From positions 1 to 58,567 of the forward strand of contig CANRKP010000005.1 in NCBI GenBank assembly GCA_947631245.1: 58,567 nucleotides of DNA. The letters are read 5' to 3'. Numbering within the stretch: position 1 is the stretch's first letter; every line of letters starts with the position of its first letter. The notes under the pieces are model-generated. The model saw only the letters and a list, made by a program, of their open reading frames with translations, ran no database searches and was not told where the DNA came from. Below are positions 16,010-24,382 of this stretch, in pieces. This DNA comes from an uncultured Clostridia bacterium. GTDB lineage: Bacteria > Bacillota > Clostridia > Oscillospirales > CAG-272. The position numbers and the translations under genes are program-made.

Positions 16010-16014
16010 AAATA

Positions 16015-16596
16015 TTAGTCGGCTCTTCCGAGGACGTTTACGCCTGCAAGCCCGAGAAGGCGGGCGGTCGCCTCCTTCGGCATGCCCGTCACGCACCAAT
16101 AATCGCCCTCTATCCTTGTGACGAAAATGCCTCCGAGCCCCTGTATCCCGTAGGCTCCCGCCTTGTCTGCGGGCTCGCCCGTCGCGATATAGGCGGATAT
16201 CTCCCCCTCTCCTATTTCGCGCATGAACACGTCCGAGGCGATGACGTCCGAAAACACCTTTCCGTCCGAAATGACGGTGACGCCTGTGTATACCGTGTGC
16301 TTTCCACCCGAGAGCAGCCTCAGCATGCGCCGCGCGTCGGCGTCGTCCTTCGGCTTGCCGAGTATCTCCCCGCCGACACTGACGACCGTGTCTGCGGCTA
16401 TCACGACGTCGTCGGGGAACTTTTCCGAAGCGGCGCGCGCCTTTCTTTCGGCAAGGATGCCGACGAGCTCGCGCGGAGGCGTGCCTATGGGGACGCTTTC
16501 GTCGGCGTCAGTTGCGAAGACCTCGAACGAAAGCCCGAGAGAGGCGAGAAGGTCGCGCCGCCGCGGAGACGCGGAGGCGAGTATGAGCTTTTTCAC
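16015..16596 (-). CDS. maf: Maf-family nucleotide pyrophosphatase
   Basis: Hydrolyses non-canonical nucleoside triphosphates (dTTP/UTP-type house cleaning) and has been linked to septum formation. ILASASPRRRDLLASLGLSF is the family's N-terminal active-site motif; VVIAADTVVSVGGEILGKPK is the second, and GAYGIQGLGGIFV the third. Length 193 residues is standard. The start is GTG at 16596, ten bases after dut, in the same operon; mreB follows. Confidence 0.93.
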   Translation of the reverse strand: MKKLILASASPRRRDLLASLGLSFEVFATDADESVPIGTPPRELVGILAERKARAASEKFPDDVVIAADTVVSVGGEILGKPKDDADARRMLRLLSGGKHTVYTGVTVISDGKVFSDVIASDVFMREIGEGEISAYIATGEPADKAGAYGIQGLGGIFVTRIEGDYWCVTGMPKEATARLLGLAGVNVLGRAD

Positions 16597-16606
16597 CTTC
16601 GTTATT

Positions 16607-17053
16607 TTATTTGATGCCCGTCGAGCCGAAGCCGCCCTCGCCGCGCTCCGTCTCGTCGAGTTCTTCGACCTCGCAGAGCTCGGCGTGATATATCGGTATT
16701 ATCATGAGCTGCGCTATCCTGTCGCCGGGATGCGCCGTGAAGAGCGAGGAGCCGTGGTTCTTGAGCACAACGCATAGCTCTCCCCTGTAATCGGGGTCAA
16801 TGAGCCCGATCCCGTTCGCGAGCGAGATGCCGCGCTTCGAGGCAAGACCGCTGCGCGCGCAGACGACCGCGGCGCACCCGTCCGGAACCTCTATCGCGAG
16901 CCCCGTCGGTATCGACTTTATCTCGCCGACCGCGAGCGTTACGCTGACGTCTCCGCAGTAGCGCAAATCGAGCGCCGCGGAACCGGGCGTCGCGTATTCG
17001 GGCACGGTTGCCCCTTCTCTCACACGTTTGAACATCAGCTTTTTGTTTTCCAT
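16607..17053 (-). CDS. dut: dUTP diphosphatase
   Basis: Cleaves dUTP to dUMP, keeping uracil out of DNA. All five trimeric-dUTPase motifs are visible in 148 residues: PGSAALDLRY, ARSGLASKRGI, NGIGLIDPDYRGE, PGDRIAQLMI and GEGGFGSTG. An AAGAGG site precedes the ATG. It lies 36 bp after the U32 gene and 10 bp before maf, another nucleotide-sanitation enzyme. Confidence 0.96.
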   Translation of the reverse strand: MENKKLMFKRVREGATVPEYATPGSAALDLRYCGDVSVTLAVGEIKSIPTGLAIEVPDGCAAVVCARSGLASKRGISLANGIGLIDPDYRGELCVVLKNHGSSLFTAHPGDRIAQLMIIPIYHAELCEVEELDETERGEGGFGSTGIK

Positions 17054-17089
17054 AACGATGACCTCTTAAACTTCGTAAGACTTTTAACT

Positions 17090-19135
17090 TTATTTTATCC
17101 TTCTGACCGGAAAATCCGCCGGCAGCCCGTTTTTATAGGCGTCGATGACAAACTCTATCCGATCTTCGTTTTCCGTTGTAAATATAAAATGGTGCGCGCG
17201 GCACGAAAGCACAGCCAAAATATCCTGCCTGTCCGCCATATAAGTCGGGACGCTGTTGTAAATAACGGTGCCGCACCTCTCGGTCCTCACCATCGGGAAC
17301 TCGACGCCGCGCCTGTCCGTGAGTACAGCCGACCCTCCCCCGCACGAGCATACGCCCGAGGCGGCGCGGATGATGCACCTTTCCGTCAGCATCAGAGGGA
17401 GCCTGCCGTATACGACTACTGACGACGGCACTCGCCTTGCAATATCTCTTATCTGCGCCGCCGACGCCTCGGGGGAGACCGTCACAAGCTCCGCTCCCGC
17501 GTCCTTTGCCGCGAGCGCGGACTCCGTGTTGCAGACGTTATACCGCAGCCCCGCCGTGACAGCGAGCCCCGTGCCGTAAACGAGCCGATGCTGTCCCGCG
17601 CCCGACAGGATGCAGCATTTCGCGCCCTTTGACACGGCAGCTTCTATCTGCTCCCTGCACGCCCTCTCCTCCGCGTCCGTTATGAACGGCGGCATCACAA
17701 ATCCGTCCGCGTCCCCGTCGAAGGCTGAGAGCGGGACGTATATCATATCAAAAAATTCCCTCTCGCGCAACCCTATTTTGTGCGCGGACGCAAATTCCGC
17801 CGTATTCAGCTTCAGCGGCGCGCCTTCCGCCTCCGGCAGCACACGCCTTTCGGGTACAGGCACCTCCGGCAGCCTGCGCTCTCTGCCCGACGGCGATGTC
17901 AGCGCGGACACCGCGAGGCGGCGCAGAGCGTTTACGGATGATGCAGGCAGCATTATGCCTTCATGTATTTCTATTTTGACACGCGTCGCCTCCGTCACCT
18001 CAAACGGCGTACCGCCGAAGCGGCAGAGCAGCTGCCTTGCCGCGTCCTCCGTCAGCGGGCGCGTTCTCGCCGCCTCGGGCACGTCTCCCGCGACAGTGAC
18101 ATGCCTTCCCGCCGCCGTGAGCGACAGCATTGATGGCTCGCCGGGCATAAACGACGCCTCGAGCGCCTCTATCGGCACGCGGGACGGCTCGGGCGGCGTC
18201 TCAAGCGCGCGCGAGCGCTCTTTGTCCTCATCTGTGCGGACGCCGAGCATGCGGTTCGAATCTTTTTTGACGGAGCCCCTAAAATACGCGTCCGTAAAGC
18301 CTGAGCGGGAAAATGCCGCCGCGAGCTTGGATATTTCTTTTTCCTCGGCGTCCCTTTTTTCATCGAGCAGACGCCTGTAAAGCGATGTCACGGTATAAAC
18401 GTAGCCCGGGCTCTTCATCCTGCCCTCGATTTTAAGGGAGGCGACGCCGAGAGAAAGTATCTCCCTTATGTGACCGGCGAGGCACATATCCTTTGTCGAG
18501 AGCGGATATTCGCTGCCGCGCCCGCCTGTCTTGTACGGGAGCCTGCACGGCTGGGCGCACTCGCCCCTGTTGCCGGACCTTCCGCCGACAAGCGAGCTGT
18601 AAAGGCACTGACCCGAGACGGACACGCACACGGCTCCGTGCACAAACATCTCCGTCTCGATAGGGCTTTTCCTCACGAGCTCGGCAATATCGTCCGCCGA
18701 AAGCTCTCTCGCGCACACCATGCGTGAAAAGCCTATTCGGGACAAATATTCCGCGTCCCGCGCGCTGTGCCCCGAGCACTGGGTCGAGGCGTGGAGCGGG
18801 AGGTCGGGGAAATATTCGCGGCAGAGGCGCGCGAGCCCGAGGTCCGCGACGATAAGCGCGTCAACGCCCGCGGCGTAGAGCGCCTCGGCTGTTCTGAGCG
18901 CGTCGCAAAGCTCCCTGTCGTAGATCTGGGTATTCAGCGTGATGTGGACCGAAACTCCGTGCGCGCGGCACAAAGCGACGGCGTCCTTTATCTCTTCAAT
19001 GCCGAAATTTCTCGCTCCCATCCGCGCGTTGTAGGAGGGCGCGCCGAAATAAACGGCGTCCGCCCCGGCGGCGACGGCGGCGCGGAGCGCATCGGGCGTT
19101 CCGGCGGGAGCCAACAGCTCCGGCAGCTTCTCCAC
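17090..19135 (-). CDS. U32 family peptidase-like protein (TrhP/YhbU-related)
   Basis: The 681-residue protein starts PELLAPAGTPDALRAAVAAG and has the U32 signature EMFVHGAVCVSVSGQC with GNRGECAQPCRLPY, whose cysteines may bind a cluster or metal. A long C-terminal region (collagenase-like) follows and ends with a Cys-containing block near VCSCGGGS. Members called collagenases are now mostly known for prephenate-dependent hydroxylation of tRNA (TrhP) or rRNA (RlhA). The start is GTG at 19135, two bases after the zapA stop, without a strong ribosome site, so coupling to zapA is likely. I am sure of the family, not of the substrate. Confidence 0.87.
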   Translation of the reverse strand: MEKLPELLAPAGTPDALRAAVAAGADAVYFGAPSYNARMGARNFGIEEIKDAVALCRAHGVSVHITLNTQIYDRELCDALRTAEALYAAGVDALIVADLGLARLCREYFPDLPLHASTQCSGHSARDAEYLSRIGFSRMVCARELSADDIAELVRKSPIETEMFVHGAVCVSVSGQCLYSSLVGGRSGNRGECAQPCRLPYKTGGRGSEYPLSTKDMCLAGHIREILSLGVASLKIEGRMKSPGYVYTVTSLYRRLLDEKRDAEEKEISKLAAAFSRSGFTDAYFRGSVKKDSNRMLGVRTDEDKERSRALETPPEPSRVPIEALEASFMPGEPSMLSLTAAGRHVTVAGDVPEAARTRPLTEDAARQLLCRFGGTPFEVTEATRVKIEIHEGIMLPASSVNALRRLAVSALTSPSGRERRLPEVPVPERRVLPEAEGAPLKLNTAEFASAHKIGLREREFFDMIYVPLSAFDGDADGFVMPPFITDAEERACREQIEAAVSKGAKCCILSGAGQHRLVYGTGLAVTAGLRYNVCNTESALAAKDAGAELVTVSPEASAAQIRDIARRVPSSVVVYGRLPLMLTERCIIRAASGVCSCGGGSAVLTDRRGVEFPMVRTERCGTVIYNSVPTYMADRQDILAVLSCRAHHFIFTTENEDRIEFVIDAYKNGLPADFPVRRIK

Positions 19136-19137
19136 AG

Positions 19138-19437
19138 TCAGTCGCCGAGCCTGCGCTTCAGCTCGGTATTTTCCTCTTTGAGCCTGTTGACGTTCGCGGA
19201 ATAGAGCGCGACCTGCGCTTCGAGATTTTTCAGTCTCTTGTCGAGTCTCGCGCGGTCGCAGCCGAACTCAAGGGCGCAGAGTATCGCCGCCTCCGTCTTT
19301 GTGCAGCGCGGATTTTTCCTCACCATCTCGTTGATCTTTCCGTCGAGCTCGTCCACGACATAGCTGACAAAATCCTCGTTTTCGTCCGTCTTTACCGTCA
19401 TAGCGATTCCCGCTATCTCGAGATCGTACTTTTCCAT
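19138..19437 (-). CDS. zapA: Cell division protein ZapA
   Basis: A 99-residue FtsZ-ring stabiliser. The N-terminal half has the ZapA pattern (DLEIAGIAMTVKTDENEDFV, then YVVDELDGKINEM), the middle TEAAILCALEFGCDRARL, and the C-terminus is a coiled coil (LKNLEAQVALYSANVNRLKE). The second ATG (19437) is preferred over 19443 because AAAGG is nine bases upstream of it. It is the first gene of the minus-strand run to nth; I could not identify its promoter with confidence. Confidence 0.88.
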   Translation of the reverse strand: MEKYDLEIAGIAMTVKTDENEDFVSYVVDELDGKINEMVRKNPRCTKTEAAILCALEFGCDRARLDKRLKNLEAQVALYSANVNRLKEENTELKRRLGD

Positions 19438-19497
19438 CGTCATTCGCCTTTCATTATGTATTTGTGTCCATGCTTTTATTTTAAATCCCGTCGGGAC

Positions 19498-19526
19498 TTG
19501 AAAACCGCCGGAGCATGATATATAAT
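19498..19526 (+). promoter_or_regulatory. Promoter of thiI
   Basis: TTGAAA (19498-19503), 17 bp, perfect TATAAT (19521-19526). The leader is about 175 nt and holds no feature I recognise. Confidence 0.75.
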
Positions 19527-19708
19527 ACTGATTGTATCATTATTTCCGTCCGCCGGTGAGCATACATCTCTATTATAATATAATCGGCGCGTTATTGGAA
19601 TAGATTTTTGAAAATTTTCGTCCCGAAAAGCGTCAAGGTCGGAATTTTGCGCTTTCGGCTGTGCGGCTTTTCCGCCGTTTTTCGATATTTTTCAGATTGG
19701 AGACCGAA

Positions 19709-20929
19709 ATGGAAAACGTCAAGCGTGTCATACTATGCAAATACGGAGAGGTCGCCCTCAAGGGCGCGAACCGCCCGCAGTTTGAGGCGACAATGATGCG
19801 GGACCTGCGCCGCCGCGCCTCCCGCATAGGCTCATTTGATATATATGCGGCGCAGAGCACGGTTTATATCGAGCCTGCCGACGACGCCTCGGACATAGAG
19901 GAGATGTACCGCGAGGCGGAGCACACGTTCGGCTTTTCGGGGCTGTGCCTCGCCGCCGTCGCCGAAAAGACGATGGAGTCGATAAAGGAAGTCGCGTCAT
20001 TTTACCTGCCGCAGAAGCTGCGCGGCATGGAAACCTTCAAGGTCGAGGCAAAGCGCGCCGACAAGCGCTTTCCGAAAAAATCGCCCGAGATAGCGGCGGA
20101 GGTCGGAGAAGCCGTCCTCGCCTCGGCTCCGTGGCTCCGCGTCGACCTCCACTCCCCCGACATCGTCGTGACCGTCGAGGTGCGCGAGCGCGGCGCATAC
20201 ATACACGCGGGTCAGGAGCGCGGCGCCGGCGGGCTCCCCCTCGGTACGAACGGACGCGCGCTCCTCTTGCTTTCGGGCGGGATAGACAGCCCCGTCGCAG
20301 GTTACATGATGATGAAGCGCGGCGTCACCGTCGACGCCGTACACTTCGAGAGCATCCCGTACACGAGCGAACAGGCGCGCGACAAGGTGCTCGCCCTCGC
20401 CTCCCTGCTCACCGACTACTGCTCGTCGATACGCGTGCACGTCATCTCCGTCACACATATTCAGGAGGTGCTGCGCGACAGCTGCGACAACGATTATTTT
20501 ACCATACTTCTCCGCCGCTTTATGATGGCACTCGCCGACAGAACGGCGCGTCACACGGGCGCGCAGGCGCTCATAACCGGCGAGAGCTTAGGTCAGGTCG
20601 CAAGCCAGACGATGCACGCGCTCGCCGCGACCGACTGCATGACGACCCTGCCCGTGTTCCGCCCCTGCATAGGCATGGACAAGGAGGAGATAATTACGGT
20701 CTCACGCAAAATAGGCGCGTTTGACACCTCGATCCTCCCTTACGAGGACTGCTGCACTGTCTTCACGCCGCCTCACCCGAAAACGCGCCCCGAGCTCTCG
20801 CAGGTCGAGGAGCAGGAGCGGCGCGTGGACTTCGCCGCCCTCGCCGACGAGGCATGGGCGACACGCCGCACCTTCTTTATCCGTTCGGGTATGGAACCAC
20901 GCGAGTATACGGAGAAAGAGAAAAACTGA
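19709..20929 (+). CDS. thiI: tRNA 4-thiouridine synthetase ThiI (no rhodanese domain)
   Basis: Activates tRNA uridine 8 with ATP for sulfur insertion and can feed thiazole synthesis. The 406-residue protein has an N-terminal ferredoxin-like/THUMP region (to about 165) with KYGEVALKGANRPQFE, then the PP-loop LLLLSGGIDSPVAGYMM and the later GESLGQVASQT and DCCTVFTPPHPKTRP motifs. It ends there, lacking the C-terminal rhodanese domain of the E. coli enzyme, as is usual in Firmicutes, where a dedicated cysteine desulfurase supplies sulfur. The start at 19709 follows TTGGAGA; no desulfurase gene is adjacent. Confidence 0.93.
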   Translation: MENVKRVILCKYGEVALKGANRPQFEATMMRDLRRRASRIGSFDIYAAQSTVYIEPADDASDIEEMYREAEHTFGFSGLCLAAVAEKTMESIKEVASFYLPQKLRGMETFKVEAKRADKRFPKKSPEIAAEVGEAVLASAPWLRVDLHSPDIVVTVEVRERGAYIHAGQERGAGGLPLGTNGRALLLLSGGIDSPVAGYMMMKRGVTVDAVHFESIPYTSEQARDKVLALASLLTDYCSSIRVHVISVTHIQEVLRDSCDNDYFTILLRRFMMALADRTARHTGAQALITGESLGQVASQTMHALAATDCMTTLPVFRPCIGMDKEEIITVSRKIGAFDTSILPYEDCCTVFTPPHPKTRPELSQVEEQERRVDFAALADEAWATRRTFFIRSGMEPREYTEKEKN

Positions 20930-20951
20930 AAAAAGCGCAAAAATTTCGCGT

Positions 20952-20985
20952 CTCCGGCACACGGTCATGTGTGCCGGAGTTTTTT
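20952..20985 (+). terminator. Terminator of thiI
   Basis: A perfect 11-bp stem CTCCGGCACAC/GTGTGCCGGAG with a 6-nt loop and a run of six T. Confidence 0.92.
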
Positions 20986-21047
20986 CGCCTCCGTCCCTTA
21001 TGTTCACCGTCTCCACCGCCCGTAGATACAGGCGGCGCCTCGGAATT

Positions 21048-21104
21048 CTCCTGTCGGTAGAGATAAATTTTTTTATCTCTACCGGCGCGGATCTGACAGG
21101 GGAG
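21048..21104. repeat. Nested palindrome upstream of the hemolysin-III-like gene
   Basis: CGGTAGAGATAAA (21055-21067) and its exact complement (21072-21084) form a 13-bp stem, enclosed by a second pair CTCCTGTC and GACAGGGGAG. It lies between the thiI terminator and the promoter at 21125-21154, so it is probably not transcribed with the downstream gene. No T-run is present. It could be a regulator site or an inserted palindrome. Confidence 0.5.
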
Positions 21105-21124
21105 CGCGGTTCGTCATGAGTAGG

Positions 21125-21154
21125 TTGCATATTGCCGCCCGCGCGAGGTAAAAT
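21125..21154 (+). promoter_or_regulatory. Probable promoter of the hemolysin-III-like gene
   Basis: TTGCAT (21125-21130), 18 bp, TAAAAT (21149-21154), 34 bp before the chosen start. Confidence 0.55.
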
Positions 21155-21188
21155 ATGTATGCGTACCGAGACGGAGGTTTTTTATACT

Positions 21189-21887
21189 ATGGTAAACATG
21201 AAGCGCATGGGCCGCACGCGGCGGACGAAGCTCTGCGACAGAAAGCTCCCCGACTACACGAGGGGCGAGGAACTGTTCAATATGATATCTCACATCACGG
21301 GGGGAGCCATCGGAGTTTTTTCGCTCGTCATGTGCGTTATCGTCTCCGCGATCCATAAAGACGCATGGGCAGTCGTCGGCTCCGCGATATACGGCGCGTC
21401 CCTCATTCTTCTTTATACGGCGTCGAGCGTGTATCACGGCCTGCGACCGGGGACCGCAAAGAAGGTCATGCAGATCATAGACCACTGCACGATATATTTT
21501 CTCATCGCGGGGACGTACACCCCGATAGTGCTGACGCGCTTGCGCCGCTGCTCCCCCGGCTGGGGATGGAGCATTTTCGGCGTTGTGTGGGGATTTGCGA
21601 TCCTCGCCTGCGTGCTCACCGCTATTGACCTGAAAAAGTACAACGTTTTCTCGATGATATGCTATATCGGCATGGGCTGGTGCATCGTTTTGGCGATTAA
21701 GCCCATGATCGCCTGCGTGCCCGCCGCGGGGCTCCTCTATATTCTTTTCGGAGGAATCGCGTACACTGTCGGCGCGATCCTTTACGGGCTCGGCGTAAAG
21801 CACCGCTATATGCACTCGGTCTTTCATGTCTTCGTTGTCGTCGGCAGCGTCCTGCAGTTCATAGGCATCGTCTGCTACGTCATATAA
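21189..21887 (+). CDS. Hemolysin III / PAQR-type seven-helix membrane protein
   Basis: The 232-residue protein has seven hydrophobic segments and the family's conserved metal-site motifs: EELFNMISHITGGAIGV, ASSVYHGL with a His, DHCTIYFLIAGTYTPI, and the C-terminal KHRYMHSVFHVFVV with two His. Bacterial members (YqfA, hemolysin III) resemble adiponectin-receptor hydrolases and have been tied to membrane lipid homeostasis. I chose ATG 21189 because ACGGAGG lies upstream at a usable distance; ATGs at 21132 and 21159 precede it in frame. It is a single-gene unit with a strong terminator. Confidence 0.9.
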   Translation: MVNMKRMGRTRRTKLCDRKLPDYTRGEELFNMISHITGGAIGVFSLVMCVIVSAIHKDAWAVVGSAIYGASLILLYTASSVYHGLRPGTAKKVMQIIDHCTIYFLIAGTYTPIVLTRLRRCSPGWGWSIFGVVWGFAILACVLTAIDLKKYNVFSMICYIGMGWCIVLAIKPMIACVPAAGLLYILFGGIAYTVGAILYGLGVKHRYMHSVFHVFVVVGSVLQFIGIVCYVI

Positions 21888-21899
21888 CTGACGCGAAAT

Positions 21900-21931
21900 G
21901 CGCCGGAACACACCGTTCCGGCGCTTTTTTT
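21900..21931 (+). terminator. Terminator of the hemolysin-III-like gene
   Basis: A perfect 10-bp stem GCGCCGGAAC/GTTCCGGCGC with a 5-nt loop, followed by TTTTTTT that runs directly into the terminal repeat of the next element. Confidence 0.92.
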
Positions 21932-22211
21932 ATAGCTGACGGGAGGCGAACTTCACCGCTCCACGCGGGCGCTTTTCGGCGCTTTTACGCTTGTTGTCGT
22001 TGCCTTGCGTCCAGCAAGGCTGCCTCCTCCGCGCGCAAAATCATCCGAAAATCATCCCGCGTTTAGTGCTTCGCAGTTTTCGGCGTCGTATCATCGTTCG
22101 GGCAAGGAAATCCCCGCAGGCAATACTGGTTGTATTGCCAAGAGGATTGACGCAGCACGGGCGTTGATACGTCGTCGAAAACCGGTGAGGGTTCGCCTCC
22201 CGGCAGCTATA
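21931..22211. mobile_element. 281-bp MITE-like element with 21-bp terminal inverted repeats
   Basis: The left end (21931-21951, beginning TATAGCTGACGGGAGGCG) and the right end (22191-22211) are inverted repeats with one mismatch in 21. The interior has no open frame that looks coding; it contains a hairpin GGCAATAC/GTATTGCC (22119-22139). The right end begins inside the feoB stop codon and the left end abuts a terminator, so insertion at a transcript end is plausible. Related ends occur at 6713-6733 and 10098-10142. No target-site duplication is evident. It could be a non-autonomous transposable element or an intergenic repeat. Confidence 0.55.
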
Positions 22212-23967
22212 GCAGCAGAGAGAAAAGAGAGTATGCCGCAAACGACGCGCCGTACGCAAGCGCAAAGCCGAAAACCAGCACCGGCAGCGTTTTTTTCATG
22301 CCGCCGAGCTCGCCGCGCATGGCGGAAACCGCGGCGGAGCACGGCGTATACAGCAGAGTGAACGTCAGAAACGACACGGCGGACGCCGGAGAAAACACGG
22401 CTCCGAGCTCCCCCTTTGTCAGCACCGCCAGCGTCCCGATTACCGCTTCTTTTGCCGAAAGCCCCGCCGCGAGCGCGGACGCCGCCCTCCAATCGCCGAA
22501 GCCGAGGGGCGCAAACAGAGGTGCAATCAGCCTGCCCGCGGCGGCAAGTATGCTCGCGTCCTCATCGTGCGTCACCGAGAGCGACAGATCGAACGTCGAC
22601 GCCGCCCATACCAAAATCGAGGTCAGAAACACGACGCCGAACACGCGCGACAGAAGCTCGCCCGCCTTCCGGCTCATAATGCGGCAGACGCCCTTTAATG
22701 TCGGGATCCTCCACGGCGGCAGCTCGAGTATGTATTCCGCCTCCGTCCCCGGCAGGGGCGGCGATATCCGCTTTATTATGAGCGCCGAGATAACGGCGCA
22801 GACGATGCCGAGCGCGTAGAGCGCGCCCATGACGAGCGCCGAGCGGCCCGGAAAAAACGCCGACACAAAAAGCGCGTATATCGGTATTTTCGCCCCGCAG
22901 CTCATGAACGGCACGAGCGCCGCCGTCAGCGCTCTATCGCGCGCGGTCGGCAGCGTCCTTGACGCCATTATCGCAGGCACGCTGCACCCGAAGCCGAGCA
23001 GGAGAGGGACGGCGCTCTTGCCCGAGAGCCCTAAGGCGCGGAACGGCGCGTCCATTATGAACGCAACGCGCGCCATATATCCCGTGTCCTCAAGAACGGA
23101 GAGAAAAAAGAACAGCGTCAGCACAGTAGGCAGAAATGAGAGAACCGCGCCGACGCCGGAGAGCGCCCCGTCGACCGCGAGGCTCACCAAAACGGGATGA
23201 ACTCCCGCCCCCGCCATAAAAGAGGAAAGAAATTCCGATATCTCCCCCATGCAGAAATCGAAAAAGCGCGAGAGCCCGCCGCCTATGACGTTGAAGGTCA
23301 GATAAAAGACTGCGGCGACAACGGTAAAAAACACCGGGTACGCCGTATACTTTCCCATCGCTATATCGTCCGCCGTGCGCCCACGCGCCCGCGGCGGTAT
23401 AAAAAATCTGCTGCAGACGCCGTCGACAAAGCGGTATCGCTCCTCGACCCCGCCCGCGCGCCGCCTTTTGCGCGGTTTTCTTTTTTCCGTCACGGTCAAA
23501 ACCGCGAGCGAGAGAGCCTCCGCCGTCCCTCTCCCGCGCGATGCCGAAATACCGACGGCGGGAACGCCGAACGCCCCTTCCATCCCGCCGTAATCTATGC
23601 TCCCGCCGCGCCTTTCGAGCTCGTCCGTCATATTGAAGACGAGCACCGTCGGTATCCCGAGCTCCGTCAGCTCCGCCGTGAGATAAAGCCCCCTTGCGGG
23701 GCACGTTGCATCGACGACGTTTATTATCCCGTCGGGGCGGTTTTTGGCGAGATATTCGGCGGTGATCTCCTCCTCCCCGGAGCCCGGCGTCAGCGAATAC
23801 GTCCCCGGCAGATCGGTAAGATATACGTCCTCCATACCTTTCGCGCGCCGCGTCTCTGCGTCAACAGTCACGCCGGGAAAATTTCCGACGCGGCGGCGTC
23901 CGCCCGAAAGCGCGTTGTAGAGCGTTGTTTTGCCGCTGTTCTGATTTCCGACGAGAGCTATGTTCAT
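22207..23967 (-). CDS. feoB: Ferrous iron transporter FeoB
   Basis: The 586-residue protein starts with a GTPase domain (NIALVGNQNSGKTTLYNALS, then DLPGTYSLTPGSGEEE), a short linker, and a membrane domain of about eight helices with the two Gate motifs GFGCSVPAIMASRTL and CGAKIPIYALFV. It imports Fe(II). The length is short for the family because the linker and C-terminus are compact, which is common in Firmicutes. The start overlaps feoA by 4 bp (ATGA). The stop TAG lies in the terminal repeat of the 281-bp element. Confidence 0.95.
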   Translation of the reverse strand: MNIALVGNQNSGKTTLYNALSGGRRRVGNFPGVTVDAETRRAKGMEDVYLTDLPGTYSLTPGSGEEEITAEYLAKNRPDGIINVVDATCPARGLYLTAELTELGIPTVLVFNMTDELERRGGSIDYGGMEGAFGVPAVGISASRGRGTAEALSLAVLTVTEKRKPRKRRRAGGVEERYRFVDGVCSRFFIPPRARGRTADDIAMGKYTAYPVFFTVVAAVFYLTFNVIGGGLSRFFDFCMGEISEFLSSFMAGAGVHPVLVSLAVDGALSGVGAVLSFLPTVLTLFFFLSVLEDTGYMARVAFIMDAPFRALGLSGKSAVPLLLGFGCSVPAIMASRTLPTARDRALTAALVPFMSCGAKIPIYALFVSAFFPGRSALVMGALYALGIVCAVISALIIKRISPPLPGTEAEYILELPPWRIPTLKGVCRIMSRKAGELLSRVFGVVFLTSILVWAASTFDLSLSVTHDEDASILAAAGRLIAPLFAPLGFGDWRAASALAAGLSAKEAVIGTLAVLTKGELGAVFSPASAVSFLTFTLLYTPCSAAVSAMRGELGGMKKTLPVLVFGFALAYGASFAAYSLFSLLL

Positions 23968-24218
23968 CTTACGACGCCTCCGCGCCGCGCGACCGTAATT
24001 TTTTTCGCCAAAGAACGCCTGAGCGTCAGGCGGTAGCCGCGCAGCTCGACCTCGACGGGGTCGCCCGCCGGCGCGCGCCTTATGACGCGCACGCCCGTGC
24101 CTCGCACGATGCCGAGCTCCATCATGCGCCGCATAACCCCGCCGCCCGCCGCATCCGCTGAATCCGCTGCATCCGTTATCACCGCGCGCTCCCCGGGCGA
24201 AAGCTCGTCAAGCGTCAT
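23964..24218 (-). CDS. feoA: Ferrous iron transport protein FeoA
   Basis: The 84-residue SH3-like protein has the FeoA pattern MTLDELSPGERAVITDA, then RRMMELGIVRGTGVRVIRRA and DPVEVELRGYRLTLRRSLA. It assists FeoB in the cytosol. The ATG at 24218 has GAGG seven bases upstream and is preferred over a GTG at 24224. An Ala/Asp-rich insert (AADSADAAGGG) after the first strand is unusual. I found no clear Fur or DtxR box in the divergent 164-bp region to the response-regulator gene. Confidence 0.93.
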   Translation of the reverse strand: MTLDELSPGERAVITDAADSADAAGGGVMRRMMELGIVRGTGVRVIRRAPAGDPVEVELRGYRLTLRRSLAKKITVARRGGVVR

Positions 24219-24316
24219 ACCCACACCTCGCTCTTTTCAATAACTCAATAAATATCTATGTGGGCGAAAACCGCCGTATACGGAGAAATGTTAAACAAAT
24301 CTTAATCTTTTCCGAC

Positions 24317-24345
24317 TTGTTTATTAAAAAACATTATGGTACTAT
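24317..24345 (+). promoter_or_regulatory. Promoter of the two-component system
   Basis: TTGTTT (24317-24322), 17 bp, TACTAT (24340-24345). The 24219-24316 stretch upstream belongs to the feoA side and holds no recognised site. Confidence 0.6.
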
Positions 24346-24382
24346 ATTTTCATCAGGACAAAAACCGACGGAGGAAAACCGT

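Noticed and set aside
24219..24316. Fur or DtxR operator before feoA
   Set aside because: The AT-rich TTATTGAGTTATTGAAAAG stretch does not form the inverted repeat expected of either site.
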